Origin: Ischnura elegans
Lineage: Eukaryota > Arthropoda > Insecta > Odonata > Coenagrionidae
NCBI RefSeq assembly: GCF_921293095.1
Contig: NC_060247.1
Span: 52,735,111-52,799,110 of the forward strand
Direction: 5' to 3'
DNA: 64,000 nt
In this document: one piece after another, positions 11,492 to 23,400 of the stretch
Numbering within the stretch: position 1 is the stretch's first letter
Layout: every line of letters starts with the position of its first letter
Notes under the pieces: model-generated
The model's database searches: none
The model's input: only the letters and a program-made list of their open reading frames with translations
Told to the model about the DNA's origin: nothing
Made by a program: the position numbers and the translations under genes

Positions 11492-14400
11492 ATTCAAAGA
11501 ACTTATTTAGTGAAAAGAAGTAAAATAAAATCAATAAACAGTGGAACCTCGATTTATCGTTTTTCAGGGGGATGGATGAAAAAAACGATGAATGCGGGAA
11601 AACGATCAATGCGGGAATGGTTGTCCGGGTTGCCTATGTCCCAGGAAACGCTGGATTTTTGCGAATTATGGCATTCATTAATGGATTCAAAAAAGATTTT
11701 AGCTGATTACAGGAATATTATTCCTGTAGCGAAACAATTAGGTCATATTGTTGATTCGGATTATATCTCTTTCAAATATCCTGAAGGAACACGCCGCCTT
11801 GCTAAAAAAATGTTTTACTCCACTCGGAATTTTCACAGCTATTATGAATTTCTGTCCGATGTAAAAATTCTTATCCATCAAATGCCATTTCAAGTACACG
11901 TATTTACGAGAGAAATGTGCGTGTTATGCCTCAAACAACTGATTTCGCCGTCGCAGTGATTGGTTACAGGATGTATCAAGAAGGCCAAAAATAGTTTATT
12001 ATTTGAAATGTTCCTTTCTTGCGATTACATTTTTAATATGATTGAGGCAATGTGGCGTTAATCGTCAGCGGCACGCCCACCTGATCCTCGGCTTCATCCC
12101 ACTTCTTGCTTTTCACCAGGGATCTCGCTCTACCCCCACCCCTGCCGTCATGTACTAGCGGACATACCGAGGCGTGCTGTAATATTCACGCATTTCTAGC
12201 CCGGATTCTTTTCTTCGTCTTCAATTATTTTCAGTCTATCTTTTAAAGTTTTCACTTGTGTCTTCGGAAGGGCCATGGTCCGAAGACGAATTAGAATAAA
12301 ACTAATGAAAATGAAACCGGACTCTATTGAACCCACACGGAAAACACTCGCCGGTTTTAAGTCAAAGAACCCTGGAAAGTACGGAACCACTCGCACGAGG
12401 TGAAGTTCGGCACTAATGCTATCGCGTACGGCGTGAGCAGAGCTTACTGCAGAGGGTGAAGCATGACCAAAAGACTGCGCAATTTTTTTTATTCTATGGA
12501 GAAGGTAGCTTACCCACTCATTGTAACAATAAGTTGCGTAGCTCTAGATGAGCAGATGAATTCAGATTGCTAGTAGGGAGAAACAAAAAATATTCTGAGA
12601 AGGCATCGCTTCGTTAGCACCTCAGACAGGTGAGACTTGTAGCATAACTCGTAAATTGTAACCAGACGCCGAAAAAAAATCGCATCAACTGCCGTGAAGC
12701 TCATTATCAGCTGCAAGGATATCGATATTCGCCAGAAATCACCATCTTATTATTCCAACTATTTCCTTGCTTAAAATGGTTAAATAACGTTAGAAATATG
12801 TCGTGTTTGGTATCAATCTTTTTTTAATTACGTGCACATCACTAATATCTCAATCTAATAAAAGTATAATACCAATTGCCAAAATTCATTTTTACACACC
12901 TTTTGGGCTAATCGGTGATTCGTGCAGCAGTTCACCTCCAGAGGTGGGGATCTTCGAAGCAAGTCAGCTAAAAAAAAGTCAGTGGTCGAGAAAGGGGGAA
13001 GCATGAAAAAGGTCTTTTTTGTTCTCGAGTAACTTGATATTTTCTTTCGAAGCTAAGGTCTTCATAATAAGATCCCTGCTCGAGCTGGGATCTTTATTTT
13101 ATTTCGGAGAAGAAGAAGAAAGCTTCAACCGGGGGGGAGGCGATCGCCTCGAGTGCTGAATGGAGGGGGATACCGGATCTTGGGAAATGCGCTAATGTAA
13201 CTATCCCACGGCACTCTGCTTCTCCCTATCGTATTTCAATCTCCTGGGGAAGATTCAAACTTTGTGTCTGTCGTTATTAGCCATAAACAACACGTTGTAA
13301 ACACTTTGTCTTATTTTTGTCAAACGATGAATGCGGGAAAATTATACGACGGGACCGCGATCTTCAAACGATCAATGCGGGAAAACGATACTTCGGGGAA
13401 CGATAGATGCGGGAAAAAATTACATTGTCTTTATGGAACTTAATTAGGGACCAGGAGCGGCAAACGATGAAGGCGGGAAAACGATTAATGCGGGAACGAT
13501 AAATCGAGGTTCCACTGTAATGACATAACATTTCTATATTGCAATAAACTCAACCCAGGTACAAAGACCCAGAGTGACCAGTTATGTAAGTTTTGGGGTG
13601 CAATCAGTTGAGGGTTAATCTGTACACCCCATGATTTTTACACGCTCTACATTTGATTTTTCCAACCACGTTTGGCTGCTATTTTCCCATTCTTGCCATC
13701 GAAAAGCTATTGTACCACAGATGACAGCACTCCGTATTCACACAGTAGATCTATTAGATGACAGAAGTGACACAAGTACAGTTTTTTTGATAATGCTACA
13801 GATGATGCTAACGCAGTCGCAAGGCCAGACTCATGAAAACTTAACAAGTAATTTTTCTCGAATTTTGGAAAAAAAACACTGCAGTCCAGGGATAACAGAA
13901 TTTTTCAGTTTTTAGTATCATAATTCGTAACTACCAACGCTTCGAGTTCATTTGCTTAAGGCTCCTCAAGTTACTTCCCCACCAACTATTAAATACTCTC
14001 AAGAGGTGGAATTAGCTTTGTCCCACGTTTTTGTCATAAGTGAGGGCAAGGAACATAAAACATGCTTGCTTTAATTTGCATGCCCCTCGCATGGCACATT
14101 GCATTCCAAAGTCCATCACCTCCAGGGAACTAACTCCTGATTAATGAACTGGCAAAGGCAAAATTTTGATCCCAGGTAATTCATTAATGAGAAGTATCAC
14201 TGCTCAAAACAGAATACATACAATCCAGCATGCAACAAAGAATTTCAAACCCAAAAATGTTTAAATATAAAATAATTGTCAGGCTTGTCTCTTTACAGAA
14301 CTTATTCATTTTTGGTCAGTTGCATTCTGCTATACATTTACCATGTAATTCAATGTTTTGTAAAGTGAATAACAATTCAATAAATAAATGTAAAGAGCAC

Positions 14401-17400
14401 TAGCACTCCCATCTGTCACATTTTGTCCCAATGTATATGTATTAAAATTAATAATCATAAAAGCTTACCCTCCAAGAGGCCCAAGACAAAGCTTCACCTT
14501 AACTCGGTACTGTACGATGATTCCCAAGTTCTCTCGTTGTGAGGGGTCAGCAATTCTAAGGAAAATAAGAACATATGATCATGCTACAGTTCTATGAAAG
14601 TTAACGAAATACTTTTATGCACATATATTATATCCACCATAATCTCTAGTATGTCTCATTCATTGCATTGAAATCATTTCTTTAAATTCAAATGTCTAAC
14701 ACCAGAGCAAATTTGATATACTAATTAACAGGGAAAATCTCTACTTTTTTAATGTGCATAATTTTATAAATTCACAGATAGGGAAGCATGTAAAAGGGAC
14801 CTGAGCTGGAGACAATAAAGAAGAATTATATGCTATAACAATAAAATTGAGAATTTCCCCAACGCTCAACTAGAATACACAATTGCACCAACAAGAATTT
14901 ATAGTTTTCCCTCGATCCATCAACAATATGAGAGAAAATAACAGGGAATCCCAATTTTCAATTATTTGATAATTTTTATAGCACTAGGCAAAAAATTTTT
15001 ATCAGAAATCCTATAGTCCATGAGATTGGTACATACATTAGTTCTGGCTAACTCTCATCAGCCAACTATCTCCCATACATTTGACAGCACATGATACTTT
15101 ATAGAGATTTAAGTATGATGTTGACGACAAAATTTCTCAGCAGGATAGCAAAATGAACCATGAAAGATGTTACATAACTACAGTCCAATAATAAACAAAC
15201 CTCCAAAGTCAAATTTATGGGCTGGCACATTTAAGAGGAGGAACATACACATGATTTTAAAAAATAACCTTAGTTATGTTCTGGAAACTTTGTTCAAAAT
15301 ATCTACTGACTTCACCTGATGCTCACAGTCAGGGAAACTGTAATGAACTAATATGTACTATCTTTTAAAAATAATGGAAGAAGTCCAACTCTAACAGAAC
15401 AATTATGAATAAAGGTAAATATTTGATAACTAATAAATGGAATAAAATAATCAGTTATTAGATACTAGTAAATATTTAAAAATTAACTAGCATTAGTTTT
15501 GCAAGCCAACTCAGTTCAGAATTTAGTAAATTTGGTGGGTAAAATTTTATACCGGTATCCCTCACGTTACACTCTACGTTCCTATAAAGAGTTGCATAAA
15601 GCAAATTTTGTACTAAGCGAGAGGTACACATATATTTGGTAGTATAATTCACACTGTGTGCCACAAACTGACTTTTCTTGGGGCTATTTTAAATCCATGG
15701 TCATCAATATCATACAGTGAAAAATCCAAGAGATCGCTATCTTTTATAAGACCAATTACTTCATGAATATATCAACATACTTGTGTTATTTGCTTTTCTC
15801 CTGCTTATAAAGAGGTAATGTGTGAGTTTTGGCAAGTTCCTTAGTCGAGGTAAAGCAGGTTGATTGCTTGAACAAATAGAGGGCAATCTCAAAACCCAGT
15901 CGTAGAATACCGAAAACGGTGTGAAGCAAATTCATGTTAAGTGAGGGATACCTGTATTTGCTACCCATATTTAAAATTGCTCAATTTTTTTAAATACAGA
16001 CACAAATGGAGACTTTTCAACGCCAGTGATAAAAGAATAAAACATCATTGCCAACATCCCATAAGCCAGAGAGGTAAATAGTCAGTACCTCATTGAGGAG
16101 ACAAACACAGTTGAAGTGAATATACATACATACACATTACAATAAAATTAAGATTTTGTTAGTCAATAGCCAAATAAGTATAGCGATAGCAGTTTTTATA
16201 GTTAATACTATAGGAAGGAAAAAATTTAGACACATACAAAAACTTAGACACTGCATGAATCTCAGTCTCCTTTGCTAATAGCTGCAGTATTTATAATAAT
16301 ATAATCTAAAATAGATTACATATAGCAACAAAAGAGCTGTATCTTACCTATGCATTACTTATTTCTACAAATACAACACAGAAACTTAAATAAACAATAA
16401 TTTAAGGGTTCTTTTGTTGGTAGAATATTGTGTTGGTTTTTTTGCAGTGAAAAATTTTCAGTGCTTCTTACAAATGTGATTGGCAATCAAGAGGAGAATA
16501 AGCACTCAATTTTAACCTACTCCATACAATCACAGTTCACAGCCTCTTGAAACTAAGAATCACCACCAACATTAATTTTATATCATAATAACAGCTATGT
16601 TGTGCTTTCACGAATACTATGACAGAAGTTTAATTTCATAGCTTCAATTAAACAAGAGTTGTTGCCAATTTTGTGCCATAGGTTTGCCATTTCCAGACTA
16701 TGAGACTCACATGTGCATTGCCATTGGGTAAATGTCTAAATGCTTGAATGTGAGAATGAATGCCAAAATGCACTGTGTAACTGCACAACTTGTGCTAATG
16801 CATACACAGAAAATTGAACCTGTTCTAATTTGGTTCATACATTTGTACATGTTCCGTTCCAGTCCACAAAAATCATTCATGCAAATAGACATTAACTCGT
16901 ACGTGTTAATGTATCGTGTAAAAAGGCCTTAAGATGTAATTTTTTCACTAATTCACCTAAAATCACAAAAAACGCAAAATTTCGTTTCTATTTACTGATT
17001 TAGCATTATTTCGTGTTATTTTGCGATATCGCATCTTGCGAATTTTGCAGATCTCTACTAATTAGCCATCTGCTTATTCGGCTTATCTGGCTTAAAAATA
17101 ATCTCACGAGGACTCTTGCCATAAGTTTAGGGATACAAATAGGGTTGCGATGACTAAGTCCTCCAACAGCTAACTTTCCAATGCTACCCACAATAGTTGT
17201 AGGTGTACGTTAACAGAAAACAAGGTGACAGATCTGGTGACTCAGAACATTTTAAAAACATTTACCAATATTTTTTTTAACAACCAAAATTTATTTCACT
17301 TATCTTGATGGTTTCAAAACATTTGAAAGTATGGGGCCGGTTGATATTCTTTTTTATAATAATAGAAGCATCCTCAGAATAGTTATGCCAATGCTCCAAA

Positions 17401-20400
17401 TTTGTGGAATAATCTCAAAATGAGTGGATATCAGCCTGATACAACAAAAATTGACAATTTCTAAGTAAAAACTAAAAATATAAAGTAGGTTTAAACAGAA
17501 AGCATTAATATAAAATTGTTTGCTGCACTGAAATTCAGATGCTGACAGTGATGCTCTGGTTGCCAAGGTAACTTGTGCTCAGGGCTGGTTCTAGACATTT
17601 TTCTAGCGTAAGCAAACAACATTCCAGCCATCCTCTCAAAAATAATTTGAGATGTACAAGGATTAGTACTGAAAATTGGACTGAGCTTTTAGGCACCCCC
17701 CTTTTGATTGGCACCCTATGCAGCCGTATATTTTGCTTACCGCTTAAACCGACCCTGCTGAGCTTGAATATAGCCTTCCTTATAAGACAATTTTCTCCTT
17801 AAGATTTGAGTAAACCAACCAATTTGGCCTTACATCTCATTTTAGTCAAAATATATGACTCCAAATTATCTCTAACTTAGTAAATAGGAGGAAAAATTTA
17901 TCAAGGCTAAGCAAATATATACAAGCATGCAGTACTGACTGAAAACCTAGAGTAAGATGAAAAGGTAATGTGTAGTATAAAGTGGATCAGAGTAACGTTA
18001 TAATACATATATCTTATTATTTCCAGCAACAAAATCACAAGTCCGAAATGCTACTCAAAATGAAATTAATTTTTTTAACAACCAAAATTTACCTAATTTT
18101 CCTTATTTCTGAATTGGTTTTCGAGCTATGCCTCCATAGCCATTATGGTGGTAGCGAAATTTAACCGTTTCAACTTCAGCCTGGCATGAGGATGCCTACA
18201 CCAGAGAATTCACAAGAATTGCCACAAGACATAATTCTCCTTGACTGGGAATTGAACCACATATCTTTGGCTTTCCAGGCCACTGCACAAACTATATTCT
18301 ATCCAGGTACCATGATTTCCAAGGCAATTTACTGAGATTTCATGTTGGTAAATGTTAGGCCCTCGTGGTCCATCAAGAAAGGCAATGCAGGGGAATATAG
18401 ACTTCAAAATAGCCACTACCAGTGATGTACACCAAACCTGCACTAAGGCAGTGGATGGCAGTGAGTGTGATTTATGTCTAACCTGCCACGTTAATGACAA
18501 TGAAATTCACAAGCATTACCATGAGAAAAATTCTCCTGGACCAGGAATTGAACGACAGACTTATTGCTTTCCAAGCTAAGAAATATCTATCATACAGCAG
18601 AGAGGGAAAAACATTGCCATCACCATGATGACATCACAGACAACCATGTAAAGCCAATGCATTGGTTCAAAACAATGGTGCAAAACCCTTGTTAGACTCT
18701 CCAGGGTTCCCACTGTAACTACATTATAAAATTCACGGTTTTTTCCAGGTTTTCACGGTCTGAATGTCATCAAATTCACGGTTTGTAGATAAGGCATTTT
18801 AGGCAGAAATATTGATCACGTAACCATCATCGGCCGCACGTTAACTAAAAATGTAACAAACGCGACAAATGCCTTGAATGCAAATGCAGCAATGACAGTG
18901 CTATCTCTCATGACGTCACCTATCATTAGCAAAATTCATGTCCGGCTAAAAGGGTTTGAGTGGGAAAATGAAGAGAGCAGGGAAGTGAAGAAGTGCCTGA
19001 TTTTTTGCCAGGGTTAATGTCTTCCAATCGCAGGCTTAAGGTCAATGTGCTGTCATGGCACACACGGACTAATTAATAGTTGCGCTTTCGAATACACGTG
19101 TGCAGGTAAATGCGTGGACATTGCCTGCACATGAGTGACCTTGAAACATGATTGAAATATCGTTTTTTCCTTTAATCCCGTCTATCGTTGTTCTACAATC
19201 AAGTTTGAGAGATAATTAAGGTTTTATGACGAAATTCACGGCTATTTCCAGGTTTTTTCACGGTAGACGAAATTCACGGCTTATTCACGGTTTTAAGGTT
19301 TTCACGGTTGAGTAGGAACCCTGCTCTCCCATTTTGAAAGTACAGTTCCAGTACTGTTATGATCTACATGGTAAGAGAACATTGGGCTTTCACATTTTTA
19401 GCACACAAAAATACTAACTGACCCATCAATATACACACACACACATACATATTTTTCAATTAATAAAAAAATATCATTTTATCTCACTGGTAGCAGAAAC
19501 TGGCAATAACTTCCTATTAATGGACATCTTTAGAATATAGAGGCACACTGGACTTCAGCAACACGACAAGTCTATTAGTTTCAATCACCATGTGTAAGCA
19601 CATCTTAGTATGTTCAATGAAATTTGAAAAATAAATAATCTTACTATAACCATTTAAATTTTCCTACCTATTTCAAAAATGCACAACATGTTACTCACAG
19701 AAGCAGCAATCTGGAGAGCCGTAGAGTAATGAATAATTTGTAAAAGTCTATCAATTATAATGCTTTGCCTTTGCCAGAAGTATTTCTAATTATAAAGTTT
19801 TAATAAAAAGTTACATTACTTAACATGAGCTAAAATAAAGCTAGTTCTAAGAAGTGATTTTTCCATCACTAAACTAGTAAACAACAGTCTTCTCACCAGA
19901 GGTATTCAACTGTTAAATGATACTTTAAGATGGTTTCCTCAGCCATGCAAATTTAAATGGAAAAAATAGCTAGGTACATACTAGTTAAATCACTTTCTAA
20001 GATGAATTCAGGTATAATTCTACCCAAGTAAGTCACACTCAAAAGATGATAAAAATTAGGTTTTAAACAAGAAAGGCATTAAAAACAGAGTTTATCAACC
20101 GACAAATCATACAAAGTACAAATGAAAATGTCTAAAGCTGTGCCAAAATAGAAAAGTAATTAACAAAGAAATATAAATCACCGCCTCATTGGCATGATTA
20201 ACTCCTTATCTGTATTTCTTTATTAGCACTAACAAAAATAATTGCACTAACCAGAGTCTCCAGGAGGATGAAAACGAGACCCTTAACTTTAGAATTTAAA
20301 CTTTAACAATGACACATGAAAAGTGTACATTAAATGCCAAACAAAATCATAACTGCTTATAGCCCTAATTTAAGCATGCTATCTGCAAGACTTAATTTGA

Positions 20401-23400
20401 CTTTCTACGACAAGCTGTATTTACCTTCACCTAAAATAGGAAGAAATAATAGCCACCAACTAAGCAATACCACGGCACCTCTTTCAGAACAATACTTCAA
20501 CCCAAACTATCAGCCTCAGGAAGTTAGTTCATTCATTTTGTTCCACACAAAAAATAACCCAGAGCTCTACACAGAACGCAAGACTTGAAGCATTTCACAT
20601 AATGAATAATTAAGAAACTTATCGAACAATCCGATGGCTCTTGCTCTCTTAGTATCATTAAGGTTAGAAGTTTTTTATCCACACTCCAAGATATGCCATT
20701 TTCTTAAGATTCTTAAGACTAAAAGAAGAGTAGCGTAAAACAATACGGAAGTTATACAAAATCCATATTAAGATTTAGAAAAGAGAACAAGGAATTTAAG
20801 ATCATTTACTAAATTGCTTAACTCAGCAACTTTCTGGAGCAATTACAGATTTTAAAAATGAAAAATAACCATCGCTTTACTCCTATCATGGGCCCAGGGA
20901 ACTACTCCAACATTCTATGGTTCTGGCAAAGCAGTTCACATTCACAAAAAGAAGACGGGGAAATGAATATTAAATATGGTTCCCTCCAATATTGAAAAGT
21001 TAGATACAGACTAAAAAATTAAATTTCCACAGTGAACAATTATCTACTAAATATATGACGATTCCAAAAATATCAATAGTGTGACAAAGCTTTAGTGACC
21101 TTTTATCACCAATCCCAACATTGATGGCATTTTGCTATAGGGCTCAATGAAATGAACATTTGACTTCTAAAATATCTTTTTTCAATGGGGTCATGCACAC
21201 TGTCCTTCCTCGTTGACCTTAAGATTCACCTTCTATATCCTCCCAGGAAATACCAAAATTATTAAGCCATTAATTTTTAAATATTTGTCATGAGTTTTAC
21301 GCAAAGCCAGAATATATAACGATTCTGTTTAGAGGACATTTGATTTTAGGTTTGTACACATGTTACAGTTAATACCGTCATTTTTATCTAATCAATAAAA
21401 AAGTCCAGTCCATCCAGTGGTAGACAATCTAAACCATGAGGTATTTCATGAGATAATTATATTTCAGAAATGAACTTAATAAGATCAGCATAGTAATCCA
21501 TTAACAGGGCTGTGCAAGTCTCAACTTCTCAAGATTCAAGTGAGATTAAGGTACTACTTTGACTACCACTTCACTTCAAGATTAATATGCTTCAAAAATC
21601 AATGCCATCTTCAATGCCAACTGACATTTGACCGCACATTCAGTAGACAGGATAGGGATTCATCTCTCCACAACACAGCAGGTTTCAACTTCCCCCTCTT
21701 TTTTTCCCCAACCTTCCCCTCTTCAAATGTGGATTTTGACAGCCTCAAACTTTAGGGAGCCACCACATTTAGTTGCGAATAGAACTGTTTTCATGAGTTT
21801 TCGGCTAATATTTAACTAAAATCTTCCTGGTAGAAATAAAAATACATTTAATATGTTCAATAAAACGATGAAGCAATTGTGGTGGAATGCTATGCCGTCT
21901 TTCATTGCCTAAGCCACAAACCATTAGTCTACTTTCACTGCATTTAAAGTGGTGAATAGTAATCATCTTGTACATTAAAGGGAATTTCATATTTACATTT
22001 TAAATATTATAAATAATAACTATGATAATTATTTTAATATTAGCTAAAATTTTTGTTCATCGATTTACTTCTCTGCCCGCAAAGCAAACATTTTAATGTT
22101 GATAAATAATTTACTGCATTACTCTGCACGTTTACCATGCATTGACCAGCTGTGGGTATAGGTTATAAAAATTAAATAAAAACATTCAATGCCCTTGTTG
22201 TTCCAACAATTTCACCTAATAGATTAAATTCAAATTAACTCAATTACTGTAGCCAAATGAATGCCATGTGTGCCCATTGATGCCTAGATACAGGATGAAT
22301 AATGTTTTATTGAGAAATAGAGGTGATCAAAACTTCATAGAAAAAAGCCTCAAATAAGGACGAAAATATAGAATCTTGAGCTCAAATCTCACTTGGGATT
22401 GAAGAATTTTTTTTCAAATTCTCAGTCACTCGCTTGACTAAAAAAAATCCCTGCTCACACAGTCCTATCTATTAAAGAGTTAGAAATACCTGGCATTCAT
22501 TTCTTTAAACTATGCAGTTTCTTCTGTAAGAAAGCATCTAAAATCTCAACACAATTATATATTATAAATTATAATGAACACATAAAAAGGATACAGAAGA
22601 GCCTCAATTATCCATCATTTGAAAACGCATTCATTAGATACCTATCCACCCTCAAATTCTATCCTAATCTCCATTTCATCATAGTAAGGCAAAAACAAAA
22701 GAAAAATCATTACAAATGGATAATTTGTATCTTTAGACTCCTATTGGACTTTTCCCTTTTTTTAAATTGATAAACCAAGTTATACTATACTGCTTTTATT
22801 TTTTACTCATTCATTTGTTAGAATGCTGAATTTCATAACTCCTCATATATCAAAAAAAAAATGTTCTCATAGGCCTACTATTGAAACTTTTTCCCTTTGA
22901 TACAACTAAAAATCATGCAAATAATATTACAGCAAGCCTTAAGGAAATGCCAACTCATTTCACATGCTCCATATACTTTTACCATGTAGCTTTATGGAAC
23001 TACCAAATCAGAAAAATTTACGTTTTACATAGAAACTTGAAAGTAATTGGTCTCAAGTTCCATCAGCTGGAACTTGATATGAAAAAAGAGCTCTTATACA
23101 CAAAAGTAAGTACACGACTTGATCCAGATTTTAATGAAGATCACATCATCAAATGAATGCCACAGTTCACCTTGAATTTCAACATAATAATATAGAATTT
23201 TAGTGCATTACATATCATCAGAAAGTACATTTTTTTAATGTTTAAATTATGCCTACTGGTATGCATTTATTTTTATCGTTAGAAAATAAACATGCTTTGC
23301 GGGGATTTAATCAATTTATAGTGTCTAAATTAACAAAGATCTAGCTGATGACAAAAATTTTAACATAATATCAGGAATGCATCATAAAGTTGGTGCACAA

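Noticed and set aside
11510..11959. 149-codon plus-strand frame
   Set aside because: It lies in Tigger copy A, antisense to its transposase remnant, and spans the terminal repeat. It is a by-product of the element, also seen in part in copy C (49042-49320).
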